Below are positions 1 through 8,456 of a stretch of DNA of 64,000 nt, one piece after another; position 1 is the first letter of the stretch, and each line of letters opens with the position of its first letter. The stretch spans positions 124,001 through 188,000 of the forward strand of contig NZ_JAVAMB010000005.1 in assembly GCF_030730925.1 (NCBI RefSeq), written 5' to 3'. The position numbers and the translations under genes are program-made. Source of the DNA: Flavobacterium sp. DG2-3. Lineage in GTDB: Bacteria > Bacteroidota > Bacteroidia > Flavobacteriales > Flavobacteriaceae. The notes under the pieces were generated by a model. That model did not search any database, had not been told where the DNA came from, and saw nothing but the letters and a program-made list of their open reading frames with translations.

Positions 1-1805
1 TTGATTAGATACGGACCTAATCTTAAACCCACGTTAAGATTTTCACTTTGCTCAGGACCTAAATTAGGATTGCTTAGAACATTCTCGCCTGGTAGTCCAA
101 AAATTTCATTTTCGTTAGGCAATCGAATAGCTCTTTCGGCAGAAAGCATTAACATTGCCTTTTGTAAAAAAGAATAAGAACCCGCAAAACCATAACCAGT
201 AAAATTGGTATTTCTTGAATCGGCTTCAAATACTAGATTACTCTGACCATTTTGATTCACTAATCTAGGAGTAACCTGTTCTGTTTTTAAAGCGTAATTT
301 TTTAGAAAAAGATTGGCTTTTAAGCGAGATTTGAAAGCCTGCATTTCGTACGAAGCTGAAAAAACATTTTTTTCTAAATCGCGTGTAGCTAAAAAATTAC
401 GAACCAATTCTGGCAACATTTCATCCAAATCATTTCGGTCCACGCTATAGAACATATTATTTACCAAAACTTTATGGTTGTCGGTAATAGTGTATGTTAA
501 ACCAGCTCGTGTATTAAAAATATCTGATCTTTGATGCAATATTGTTGGCGCTCCCTGTTGTGCTCCTTGAGTTGTTGTGGTAGGCTCGCCATAAAGACCC
601 AGCGCTTTTTCGCCATCCCAATTATAATTCCATTTTACGGTGTCATTGATTACGTCATTTCTGTGGCTGTAAACAGAAATTAAAGAGAAATCAAGTTTTT
701 TAATCAAGAAATCTTTTTTATTATAATTGATGCTGAAAACATTGGCAGCAGATTCGCTAAAGCGCCCTTTGTAAGGTTTGGTCATATATTGTCCGTGCTG
801 AATCTGGTTGTAATCTTCAGAACCATTATAGCTGATCGAAAAATTATCGGCCCATTTTACATCTGTAAAACCTGCTTCGAGTCTTCCTCCATACGATCTG
901 TACATACTTTCGAATCGTTTTGCTCGTATGTAATCGTAACGTCCGTTTGGCAGAATGTTATAGACGAATCTTCCCCAGACTTCATAATCATTATCAGAAT
1001 AGTTTTGGAATCCGTTTGCTTTAACAGTAAAGCCAGATTTGTCTCTGTAAGTCGTACTGAAATTGGATTGTATCGTATTAAAAGAACCATAAGAAACAGA
1101 CGCAGCAATCATATTTTTAGATCCCTTTTTAAGAATAACGTTAATAGCTCCTCCTAGCGAATCATCTGCTAAATACCCAGGAACTACACCTTTGTATACT
1201 TCAATTCTTTCAATTAAAGCGGGTGGAATGCTATTTAAGCTAAATGATGCCCCATAAGTCTGAATCGGAATTCCATCAATAAAGATGCGTATGGCATTTC
1301 CAGACATTCCATTAATGTTGTAGGTAACACTAGAGCCTAGACCTCCATTCTGTCTAATCCTTACGCCACCAGAACGATCCAATAAATCGTTGGTTTGCAG
1401 ATTTCTTTGTGCTGCTTCCTGTGTTTCAATTACGTTTACAGCAAAACCTTTTTCCATTATTTCTTTTCTGATAGAAGACTTCTTAATTACAACTTCTTGT
1501 AAATCTTTAGGAGCATTTCTATCTAATGAAATGTTGAATTCGGTATTGGGTTTATTCACATTAATTTTGGTAATTCTTGTTTGGCCTTCCATAGAAGAAG
1601 TTTCTAAAATGTACTCGCCATACTTTAATCCTTTGAATTCATAACGTCCAAAATCATTTACAATAGCATATTTTTGGGTTCCTTTGATAATTACAGTAGA
1701 ACCATAAGCTAATTCATCGGTTCCAAAAGTGACTTTTCCAGTAAGATTTCCAGATTGCGACCAAGCTGAAATAGTAAATAAAAATAGAAGTAAAGTTGTT
1801 CTCAT
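1..1805 (-). CDS. TonB-dependent receptor, C-terminus beyond the window
   Basis: Outer-membrane active-transport receptor, partial at the left edge, with about 601 residues visible. Translated from the ATG at 1803-1805, it opens with a signal peptide ending near AWSQ. A carboxypeptidase-regulatory-like beta-sandwich follows (residues ~20-95), then the TonB plug (~105-225) with a GGVRIRQNGG stretch and the plug signature NINGMSGNAIRIFIDGIPI, then beta-barrel strands to the edge. It is last in a minus-strand cassette with ApbE, a PepSY reductase, DUF2271 and ankyrin proteins, so a metal chelate or redox-linked ligand is a plausible substrate; the sequence does not show which. A -7-like TAAGTTTG sits 26-33 bases upstream. 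Confidence 0.93.
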   Translation of the reverse strand, partial: MRTTLLLFLFTISAWSQSGNLTGKVTFGTDELAYGSTVIIKGTQKYAIVNDFGRYEFKGLKYGEYILETSSMEGQTRITKINVNKPNTEFNISLDRNAPKDLQEVVIKKSSIRKEIMEKGFAVNVIETQEAAQRNLQTNDLLDRSGGVRIRQNGGLGSSVTYNINGMSGNAIRIFIDGIPIQTYGASFSLNSIPPALIERIEVYKGVVPGYLADDSLGGAINVILKKGSKNMIAASVSYGSFNTIQSNFSTTYRDKSGFTVKANGFQNYSDNDYEVWGRFVYNILPNGRYDYIRAKRFESMYRSYGGRLEAGFTDVKWADNFSISYNGSEDYNQIQHGQYMTKPYKGRFSESAANVFSINYNKKDFLIKKLDFSLISVYSHRNDVINDTVKWNYNWDGEKALGLYGEPTTTTQGAQQGAPTILHQRSDIFNTRAGLTYTITDNHKVLVNNMFYSVDRNDLDEMLPELVRNFLATRDLEKNVFSASYEMQAFKSRLKANLFLKNYALKTEQVTPRLVNQNGQSNLVFEADSRNTNFTGYGFAGSYSFLQKAMLMLSAERAIRLPNENEIFGLPGENVLSNPNLGPEQSENLNVGLRLGPYLI

Positions 1806-1830
1806 ATTGAGTCTGCATATAAAGGTGCCG

Positions 1831-1838
1831 CAAACTTA
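1831..1838 (-). promoter_or_regulatory. Bacteroidota -7 promoter element before the TonB receptor
   Basis: The minus strand reads TAAGTTTG, matching TAnnTTTG, the -7 consensus of the Bacteroidota primary sigma factor. It would place the transcript start about 20 bases before the receptor ATG. I see no clear -33 TTG at the usual spacing, so this is a half-supported promoter. It would let the receptor be transcribed apart from the rest of the cassette. Confidence 0.4.
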
Positions 1839-1971
1839 TATGATAATTTAAATTTAATCTAAATAAAGCAATTAGAAGATTATTAGAATTGCATGGAGGA
1901 TTCTAATGTTTTTTTAATGTTAATTTTTTGAAACCATATAGGTCAAGTAAGACTATTTATGTTTATAGTTT

Positions 1972-2086
1972 TTAACCGCAAAGAGCGCAAGAATTTTAGA
2001 GTAACTTTTAAAAGCGCAAAGTTCGCAAAGCTTTATCAAAAAAACTTTGCGAACTTTGCGTAAATCTTTGCAAACTTTGCGGTTAA
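1972..2086. repeat. Nested inverted repeat between apbE and the TonB receptor
   Basis: Two nested perfect inverted repeats. The outer arms are TTAACCGCAAAG (1972-1983) and its complement (2075-2086). The inner arms are CGCAAAGTTCGCAAAG (2015-2030) and its complement (2045-2060), with a 14-base loop. The GCAAAG/CTTTGC units recur several times inside. This looks like a REP-type dispersed intergenic palindrome. It could also act as an RNA hairpin that ends or stabilises transcript, but neither strand has a terminal U-run directly after the inner stem. Confidence 0.8.
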
Positions 2087-2092
2087 ATCAAT

Positions 2093-3103
2093 CTACAATT
2101 TATAAGCAAAATTCTTAGACTTAATAACTTTCCCTTTATCAGTAATCATTACACAACTGTAATCAGGAAATTTTTGAAGTAAAAGCAAACCTTCTTTCTG
2201 GCCTAGAACCATCATAGAAGTGCTCAATCCATTAGCGGTTTCGGCATTTGGACCAAAAACCGTTACACTGCACAAACCCGTTGCGGGATAACCCGTTGCA
2301 GGATTTATAATGTGCGAATAACGTTTTCCGTTAAAAACCACAAACTTTTCATAACTGCCCGAAGTAGTGACAGCGCCCTCTTTAAGCGGAACAGCAGCTA
2401 AAATCTTCTCTGGTTTAAACGGATTCGTAATTCCGATTTTCCAATCTTTTCCGTTAGGCTGTTTTCCCCAAGTGCTCATGTCTCCAGAACCGTTTATAAT
2501 TCCCGCCTGAACTCCTTTTGCAATCATCATGGCACGACATTTATCAGTTGCGTAACCTTCACCTAGAGCGCCAAAACCAATTTTCATTCCCTTTAACTTC
2601 AAGAAAATAGTTGATGCTGTACTGTCTAAAATGATGTTTTTGTAGCCCACTTTTTCTACCGATTTTTTTATGGCTTCCGCCGAAGGCATTTCGGTCATGG
2701 AACCGTCAAATTTCCAGATGCGATCTAAGGCAGCAAAACTAATATCAAATCCGCCGTTGGTTATTTCAGAAAATTTAATTGCCCTTTGCGTCAATTCGAA
2801 AACTTCTTTGTCCACTTTTATCGGTTTAATTCCCGCATTCTGATTGACTTCAGAAACCTGAGAATCGGATTTCCAATCGGAGATTAAGTTTTCAATTCGC
2901 GTAATTTCGCCAATAACAATATCAATATTCTGTTCAGCCGAAAGCGAGTCTTTATCGACAATACTAATGTCAAAACGTCCGCCCATAAGAAGCGTTGTTC
3001 TTTTTCGCAATACTTGAGAATGTGCTGAAAAGCAACAAAGAATAGTATATAGAAGCAAGAATTTATATGATATTTTATGCATAGAAAATTGATGGGAATA
3101 CAT
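2093..3103 (-). CDS. ApbE-family FAD:protein FMN transferase
   Basis: 336 residues, the normal length for ApbE enzymes, which attach FMN from FAD to Thr/Ser of extracytoplasmic redox proteins. Signal-peptide-like start (LLYTILCCFSAHSQ); Met8 gives a tidier signal peptide than Met1. Family landmarks are the WKSDSQVSEVN helix (77-87), GALGEGYATDK (178-188), NGSGDMSTWG (204-213), TTSGSYEKF (246-254) and SHIINPATGYP (263-273). Two positions differ from the usual consensus: the Lys of the (A/G)KGYA motif is Glu182, and the metal-site Asp before LST is Asn291. It lies between a PepSY reductase and a TonB receptor. Its likely substrate is a periplasmic cassette partner. Flavin transfer itself is inferred from the family. 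Confidence 0.85.
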   Translation of the reverse strand: MYSHQFSMHKISYKFLLLYTILCCFSAHSQVLRKRTTLLMGGRFDISIVDKDSLSAEQNIDIVIGEITRIENLISDWKSDSQVSEVNQNAGIKPIKVDKEVFELTQRAIKFSEITNGGFDISFAALDRIWKFDGSMTEMPSAEAIKKSVEKVGYKNIILDSTASTIFLKLKGMKIGFGALGEGYATDKCRAMMIAKGVQAGIINGSGDMSTWGKQPNGKDWKIGITNPFKPEKILAAVPLKEGAVTTSGSYEKFVVFNGKRYSHIINPATGYPATGLCSVTVFGPNAETANGLSTSMMVLGQKEGLLLLQKFPDYSCVMITDKGKVIKSKNFAYKL

Positions 3104-3143
3104 ATGTATCGGGTTTACTTCGTAAAGATACGGATTGAGTAGA

Positions 3144-3274
3144 TTTTTTGTTTCACGCAGATTTTTAATGATTTAAGCAGATTTGATAGATTTTTTTTAT
3201 TTAATTAAAATGATTTAAAAGAATAAATCTGCGCTTTCTGCTAAAATCTTTTTAAATCTGCGTGAAACAAAAAA
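3144..3274. repeat. Inverted repeat upstream of apbE
   Basis: Perfect 21-base arms at 3144-3164 and 3254-3274, centred on TTTCACGCAGATTT and its complement, enclose about 89 bases that hold further copies of ATCTGCG and AGCAGATTT. Partial copies (ATCTGTG, ATCTGCG) continue to about 3323. It fills most of the gap between the PepSY reductase gene and apbE. This is a different sequence family from the CGCAAAG repeat further left. Confidence 0.75.
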
Positions 3275-3338
3275 ATCCGTTTTATCTGTGTCTTCGCGAT
3301 AGCGAATCAGTGTCATCTGCGTATTTATTACAATCAGA

Positions 3339-5522
3339 TTAATAGCAATCTGTTAAAAACTGCTTATTAGCTTTATATTCTTCGAGTGTTTTTAATCCTT
3401 TTGTTAAACACAATTCACTTAAAATAGCTTCAACATCTTTCTGCATGGCAAGCGAACCGCAGATCATAACGACACCGCCTTTTTTTAATAAAGTCACAAA
3501 AAAAGAAGAATCTCTTTTAATTAAATCCATCACATAAATATGTTCCGCTTCGCGCGATAAGGCCACATGAAAATTGTCCAGATGTTCTTTCTGAATCATG
3601 ATTCCAGCGAACTTTTTATAAGCCATTAAAGTTGGCGTTTCCATTCTAAAACCGCTGTATAAATGAAGTTCTTGTTTTGCTTTATTTTGTTCGATCATTC
3701 CTAAGAAAGGAGCAATTCCTGTTCCGTTTGAAATGAAAGCTACTCTAGAAGCTTTCTTTGGAAGGTGAAAAGCAGGATTTTTAACGATTTGAGCTTTTAT
3801 CACATTTCCAGGTTCTAAAGCATTTAAGAAACCAGAACCCAATCCGTTTGGATGCAGTTTTACAACCAATTGAATATTTCCAGAATGATTTCCGATAGAG
3901 TAGAGTCGTTCTCTAGAATCGTTGGCAGGATAAATGGCCAATAAATCGCCAGAACTAAATTTAGCCCTTGCACTCGCTCTCAGCGTCAGAATAAATGTGT
4001 GTTCGGTTTCAGAAATTGGTGTTTTGTCTAAAACCATTAATTTTTGCAAACCTTTCGGAACATGGTTGTATAAAGAAGGTGTAGTTGCGAGCAGAATTCC
4101 CGTTTTTTCGCTCCATAATTTTACCCATTCTACAAATTCCACGGCCGATTTATCATTGACAGTCTGTAATTTCAAATAACGATCTGCCCATTTTTGTTTT
4201 TCTAAAAGCTGATCAATTTCAATGGCAAACTGGCAAAAATCAGGATAAGATTTAGAACCAAAACCTACAACAGAAAAATTAATATTTTGCTCTTGATTTT
4301 GTTTTTCTAGCAAAGTTTTAAATTGCGTTCCGTTAGAAGGCGCATCTCCCAAGCCATGAGTTGATGTAAAAACAATAATATGTTCGGCTTTCGGATAAAC
4401 AGAAAACTTATTTAATTCGTTGACAAAAACTTTTTGTCCGTGATTAATTAATTGTTTCTGAATGGAATTGGCAAATCGGAATGTGCTTCCGTTTTCTGAA
4501 CCGACCAAAAGGATAAACGTACTTTCGTTCGCTTTAAATTTATTCTTAATTCGGCTTGATCTTCTTTTCAAAGTAATAGCAAAACCAGAATAGATAAAGA
4601 ATAGAATATTAAGGCAAGCAATAGCTAAAATTACAGCCCAGATTCCGTTAATTCTTCCCGTATGAAGATCTAAACTCAATGCAGCAAATTGTGCCGTCAT
4701 TGGAGAAAGTTTTTCAGAAATTACAGCTCCTGTGACCTGATTTACTTCAACTTCTCGGTCTTTCAATTCAATAATATAATATTCTTCGGGATCATCCGTA
4801 AAGGGAAATTCGATCTTTTTTACATCAGATAATAAGGTCGTATTGAAGATTGAATTTGTTTTGGCTTTTTCTGAAAGTTCAGTTTTTACAGGTTTTGCTT
4901 TTTCTTCGCCCATAAAAAAATTAAATCTTTCCAGCGATAAATAAGTCCCTGTTAAGGCAATAATCAAAATCGGAATTAAAGCCAATCTTCCTAAAAGCAC
5001 ATGATAATATTGTGCAAAATATTCTTTGATTATTTTAGAAAAGAAATTTCGGATGCCGCGCTGTCTTTTTAAAACCAGAACGAAACCCGAAATAGCTATT
5101 AATAATAAGCAAAAAGAAATTACACCTACAAAAAAACGTCCAGCTTCATGAAGAAACAGCGAACGGTGCAGACTTGTAATCCAATTTATGAATTCGCTTT
5201 TCTTTACAGGAGTTCCAAGTGCTTTTCCAGTTTTTGGATCAATGTATACCTTAATGTCATTTCCGTCTGCATCAATGGCTTGAAGCGTTACAAATTGATT
5301 GTAATCTACACCCAATTCTGTAATTTCTGAATATTCTTTCTTTAAAACGGGTAGCGTTTCGCCCAGAGTTATTTTATTGAAATTTTCAGCTTTATACGGA
5401 AGTGTTTTTTCCTGAACCGCATCGACGGCCAAAATGATTCCAGTTACCGAAGCCAAAAGCAAAAAAATAGAAGAAAATAAGGCCAAAGCCAAGTGTGCGT
5501 AACGCCAAAAAGAAAGAGTCAT
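3339..5522 (-). CDS. PepSY-type membrane reductase with flavodoxin and NADPH-flavin reductase domains
   Basis: 727 residues in three parts. Residues ~1-335 are a PepSY_TM domain with hydrophobic spans near 12-32, 128-150, 172-195 and 290-315. Residues ~345-480 are a flavodoxin domain with the FMN-phosphate loop SENGSTF and the STHGLGDAPSNGT loop. Residues ~495-727 are a ferredoxin-NADP reductase fold with RLYSIGN (FAD) and SNGTGIAPFLG (NADPH). The architecture fits a transmembrane electron carrier that takes NADPH electrons in the cytoplasm and reduces a periplasmic acceptor, as proposed for PepSY ferric-siderophore reductases. The adjacent apbE and DUF2271 genes suggest a flavinylated periplasmic relay. 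The gap to the DUF2271 gene is 27 bases, so the two are surely co-transcribed. Confidence 0.9.
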   Translation of the reverse strand: MTLSFWRYAHLALALFSSIFLLLASVTGIILAVDAVQEKTLPYKAENFNKITLGETLPVLKKEYSEITELGVDYNQFVTLQAIDADGNDIKVYIDPKTGKALGTPVKKSEFINWITSLHRSLFLHEAGRFFVGVISFCLLLIAISGFVLVLKRQRGIRNFFSKIIKEYFAQYYHVLLGRLALIPILIIALTGTYLSLERFNFFMGEEKAKPVKTELSEKAKTNSIFNTTLLSDVKKIEFPFTDDPEEYYIIELKDREVEVNQVTGAVISEKLSPMTAQFAALSLDLHTGRINGIWAVILAIACLNILFFIYSGFAITLKRRSSRIKNKFKANESTFILLVGSENGSTFRFANSIQKQLINHGQKVFVNELNKFSVYPKAEHIIVFTSTHGLGDAPSNGTQFKTLLEKQNQEQNINFSVVGFGSKSYPDFCQFAIEIDQLLEKQKWADRYLKLQTVNDKSAVEFVEWVKLWSEKTGILLATTPSLYNHVPKGLQKLMVLDKTPISETEHTFILTLRASARAKFSSGDLLAIYPANDSRERLYSIGNHSGNIQLVVKLHPNGLGSGFLNALEPGNVIKAQIVKNPAFHLPKKASRVAFISNGTGIAPFLGMIEQNKAKQELHLYSGFRMETPTLMAYKKFAGIMIQKEHLDNFHVALSREAEHIYVMDLIKRDSSFFVTLLKKGGVVMICGSLAMQKDVEAILSELCLTKGLKTLEEYKANKQFLTDCY

Positions 5523-5549
5523 TGAGTGTATTCTAGAAATGTAATCGTA

Positions 5550-6032
5550 TTATATTTTACTTAATCTTACGTATTTGATGTAGCCTTTGCCATCTGTTTT
5601 ATCAGCAAGACCTTCAGTTGAAAGCGGAATTTCAAGATCGCTGACATAGTATTTCTGATCTTCAACAGCAGTTTCAAAACGTAATTTGTATCCTTTATTA
5701 ATTTTAGAATTTTCGATTTCGATGGTAGTCACGCTACGGTCACCGCCCGTTACAGAAGCACCAGTTTTAGCACTGATGTCATCATTTTTTACCGTGTGAA
5801 ATTTATTCCATTCTTTCAATGATTTGTACCATTTCTTGTCGTCTCCCATTACATAAAGCGTTTTTTCGTATTCACCGCTTGCATTAATCAGAGAAACAAC
5901 GATATAAGCGCCTTCTCCCATATAATTATTCATCTGCAGCATAATCTTGTATTTGTTTGATTGTGCTTGAGATTGAAAAGAAGCTAAAAAAATAAAAGCG
6001 CCCGCAAGAGCCATTTTTAATATTGATTTCAT
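5550..6032 (-). CDS. DUF2271 periplasmic protein
   Basis: 160 residues with a clear signal peptide (cleavage after about residue 23, SQAQ). The rest fits DUF2271, a periplasmic domain of unknown mechanism often found beside PepSY proteins and ApbE. Visible family features are the YMGEGAYIVVSLINASGEY strand pair, the KKWYKSLKEWNKF stretch and TGASVTGG (90-97). The last resembles the SGAT-type sequence that ApbE flavinylates, with Ser93 where the acceptor Thr would be. I infer a small periplasmic redox or ligand-binding partner of the reductase just downstream. No catalytic residue is obvious. Confidence 0.8.
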   Translation of the reverse strand: MKSILKMALAGAFIFLASFQSQAQSNKYKIMLQMNNYMGEGAYIVVSLINASGEYEKTLYVMGDDKKWYKSLKEWNKFHTVKNDDISAKTGASVTGGDRSVTTIEIENSKINKGYKLRFETAVEDQKYYVSDLEIPLSTEGLADKTDGKGYIKYVRLSKI

Positions 6033-6065
6033 AAAAATTGTATGTATTGATTGGTAATTTAAATT

Positions 6066-6120
6066 CTAAAATTCAAATTCCAAATCCCAAAAATAGAGTT
6101 TGGAATTTGGAATTTCAAAT
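6066..6120. repeat. Inverted repeat between the ankyrin and DUF2271 genes
   Basis: Built from AATTCCAAA units. The perfect inner arms are AAATTCCAAA (6075-6084) and TTTGGAATTT (6099-6108) with a 14-base loop, and the imperfect outer arms run to 6066 and 6120. It fills most of the gap between two co-directional genes. It is a third distinct palindrome family within this cassette. Confidence 0.7.
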
Positions 6121-6141
6121 ATTGATTATTATCTAATTGTT

Positions 6142-7632
6142 TTATTTTAAAAATTCAACAGAAACGTTGTTTTTAGTAAGCAGTTCATTTTCTTTAGCTA
6201 AAGCGTAAGCCGTTTCGTCAAATTCTGTGCTGATGTCTTTTTTCGCCCCAGCAGAAACTAGATATTTTAAAATAGCATCGTCCTTAGAAGTCATGGCAGC
6301 TCTGTGCAAAGCGGTTAAACCATCTTTGTTTTTAGCATTAATATCAACTTTTAAATCAGTGATTTTTTTAAGAAGATCGACATCATTTTTCGTAATCGCT
6401 ACATGATACAAAGTATTTCCGTCTTTTTGAGGAGCAGCCAGGTTTAGTCCTTTGTCTTGAAGCAGTTTTGCTTTTGCATCAAAAGGATCTGCTGTTGCTT
6501 TTTCTCTTCCCGCTGGGCGATAAGATTGTACTAAATAAACACCTAAATTATTTCCGTCTTTATCTTTAACATTAACATCGGCACCTTTAGCCAAAAGTAA
6601 ACTTACCGCTTCTGGAGTTCCATATTGTACTGCTTTTGTTAAAGCCGATTCTCCTTTTAAATTCTGTGCATTTACGTTTTTTGCTTTCGGAAGAAAAAGC
6701 TCTAATACAGCAATTTCTCTTGCCGAAGCTGCAGCCATAACAGGCGTATTTCCTTCTTTATCAGCTTTGTTTACATCAACACCTTTATCTAAGAAATATT
6801 TAATAATTTCCGTCTGGTTTGGTTTTCCAGCTAAAATGTGAAATACATTTTGACCTGATTTATTTTGCGCAGTTGCTTTAATTTTTACTTCTTCAACCAA
6901 ATATTTATACGTTTCAAGTGTATTTGTTTCTCTTCGGCTTCCTTGTGCAGCAACCAAAAGCGCTTCATCTGTTGGTTTGATTCCTTTTTCAAGAAGTTTT
7001 TTCAAAAGAGCAATATTTCCAGACCTTGCTGCATAAGTAAAAGCAGTATTTCCGTTAGCATCAACATCTTTTAGAGACATTCCTTTTGTAGAAAAATAGT
7101 CAGCAGCTTTTAAATCTTTGTCAGATGCAATAGCTAAAAGCAAAAGATTGGCACCGTTTGCATATTTTTTGGTCGGATTAACTCCTGCCTTAAAAAAAGC
7201 CTCATACATTTCTGGATTTGCTTGTCCGTTTGAAGCTGCAAAATCTGCTGGAGCAGTTCCGTGGCTGTCTTCAAAGTTTACATCAGAACCTTTTGCAATT
7301 AAATATTGCACTAATTCTGTATTGCCTTTGTAAGCTGCCCAGTGCAAGTAAATACGGTTATCGTGAGTTAATTTTGTAATTGAATTTCCTGGCTGATCGA
7401 TTAAAAATTTGATGGTTTCTACTGGAGCTTCATTATTGATGGCTAAAGTCGTAACGTCAAAAGCATTTACATTGGCTTCTGCCGGATTATTTCCTTTTGC
7501 GATTTCAGCTTTCACAATTTCCGTATTTGGAGAAGTTTTCCAGAAATTGGCATCTAAAAGTGTATTTTTTTGCTGTGCACTTACAAATAATGTTGTTGCG
7601 AAGGCAAAAGAAACAAGTAGATTCTTTTTCAT
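6142..7632 (-). CDS. Exported ankyrin-repeat protein
   Basis: 496 residues with a signal peptide ending near VSAQQK (residue ~20). The rest is ankyrin repeats, for example LHWAAYKGNTELVQYLIAKG, GNTAFTYAARSGNIALLKKL, GNTPVMAAASAREIAVLELF and LTALHRAAMTSKDDAILKYL, roughly ten to twelve units. The export signal places it in the periplasm or at the outer membrane, where ankyrin stacks act as protein-binding scaffolds. It is the first gene of the redox and uptake cassette, and the promoter-like element upstream probably drives the whole group. Its binding partner is unknown. Confidence 0.9.
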   Translation of the reverse strand: MKKNLLVSFAFATTLFVSAQQKNTLLDANFWKTSPNTEIVKAEIAKGNNPAEANVNAFDVTTLAINNEAPVETIKFLIDQPGNSITKLTHDNRIYLHWAAYKGNTELVQYLIAKGSDVNFEDSHGTAPADFAASNGQANPEMYEAFFKAGVNPTKKYANGANLLLLAIASDKDLKAADYFSTKGMSLKDVDANGNTAFTYAARSGNIALLKKLLEKGIKPTDEALLVAAQGSRRETNTLETYKYLVEEVKIKATAQNKSGQNVFHILAGKPNQTEIIKYFLDKGVDVNKADKEGNTPVMAAASAREIAVLELFLPKAKNVNAQNLKGESALTKAVQYGTPEAVSLLLAKGADVNVKDKDGNNLGVYLVQSYRPAGREKATADPFDAKAKLLQDKGLNLAAPQKDGNTLYHVAITKNDVDLLKKITDLKVDINAKNKDGLTALHRAAMTSKDDAILKYLVSAGAKKDISTEFDETAYALAKENELLTKNNVSVEFLK

Positions 7633-7710
7633 ATCGAAATGTAATTTATGTTTGTTAGAATAATCTGTTTTGGATTTTCTTTATCTATTTAGAATAAATA
7701 AAAATAAAGG

Positions 7711-7742
7711 CAAATGTAAAGATTAATATTTTAAACCAACAA
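7711..7742 (-). promoter_or_regulatory. Promoter of the ankyrin/DUF2271/PepSY/apbE cassette
   Basis: The minus strand holds TACATTTG (7711-7718), matching the -7 consensus TAnnTTTG, with a TTG-containing stretch (TTGTTGG, 7736-7742) about 18 bases upstream, the usual -33 spacing. The start codon is about 79 bases downstream. I see no convincing Fur-type palindrome, so the regulator is unknown. Confidence 0.45.
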
Positions 7743-8144
7743 CAATTTGAAGTAAAAAGCCTTTTCTCATTGATATTTACTAAATTTTAAGAATCGCTTA
7801 AGCGAATTTTAATCTTTCTTTAATTTAAGATGGAAAAGTAATTTTTGAAATGAGGCTTTTTTGAAATGTTCAAGGAAAATAGTTTTAACTGGAAATTAAT
7901 TTTTAAGACGTTTCTAAACCTAAAATTGGAACAGTAGAATTTTAACTGTTAAAGTTGATTTAAATCATTAGTTTATTAAAATCAATTATTTTAAATTTTA
8001 TTCATTTTTGTTTAAGTGATTGTTATAAAGTGGATTATGTTGAGTTTTAGAAACGCTTTAAAATTCTATTTAGAATCGTTATTAATAATTAGACGTTTTT
8101 TTCTACTCCAAAAAAGGATGAAAATTCGATTTTAAAAAAAGTAT

Positions 8145-8314
8145 TGTTGATAACTTGTTTTCTGATTTGTTCCAAAATCGATGCTTTTTTGATGTTGATA
8201 ACTTCCCGAAGTTTACATAGAAACTGCTAGCTCCATGCAAATTACAAAATGCTCGCGAGCTGTTGATAAAAATTCTTTTACAGCTCTTTTTTGAAGTTTT
8301 TAAACTGTTGATAA
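8145..8314 (+). promoter_or_regulatory. Cluster of four DnaA-box-like 9-mers upstream of nrdB
   Basis: TGTTGATAA occurs at 8145-8153, 8193-8201, 8261-8269 and 8306-8314, all in the same orientation, spaced 48, 68 and 45 bases. Its complement TTATCAACA differs at one position from the DnaA box TTATCCACA. Four exact copies of a 9-mer in 170 bases is far beyond chance at this composition. DnaA controls nrdAB in E. coli, so a replication-linked control site for ribonucleotide reductase is a natural reading. A different regulator recognising the same word is also possible. Confidence 0.6.
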
Positions 8315-8363
8315 TTGAGCTGATTTTTAACAACAAAAACTGGACATGAGAATATATGCGACT

Positions 8364-8371
8364 TAAATTTG
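8364..8371 (+). promoter_or_regulatory. -7 promoter element of the nrdBA operon
   Basis: TAAATTTG matches the Bacteroidota -7 consensus TAnnTTTG and lies about 50 bases downstream of the last TGTTGATAA box and 86 bases before the nrdB ATG. The -33 region is not clear. The layout of box cluster, then promoter, then operon fits regulated transcription. Confidence 0.4.
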
Positions 8372-8456
8372 TATAAATAGAAATACACGCTGCCACTTCC
8401 CCAAATACAGTGTTCTGTTTTTCTATCTTAAAAAAGTCACTTAAAACTCTATATAT

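Larger units (their letters stand above)
7743..8456. other. Long intergenic region before nrdB
   Basis: About 710 bases without a convincing gene. The left half (7743-8100) is AT-rich with nothing I can name. The right half carries four copies of TGTTGATAA, a GCTCGCGAGC palindrome (8251-8260) and a promoter -7-like element, all leading into nrdB. A 97-codon reading frame on the minus strand overlaps these signals, has no recognisable content and is not called. Confidence 0.6.

Noticed and set aside
789..1157. A 122-codon plus-strand frame
   Set aside because: Lies wholly inside the TonB-dependent receptor, whose translation is clear; the frame has no recognisable protein features.
8103..8396. 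A 97-codon minus-strand frame before nrdB
   Set aside because: It overlaps the four TGTTGATAA boxes and the promoter-like element, its residue mix is that of translated AT-rich non-coding DNA, and no family is apparent.
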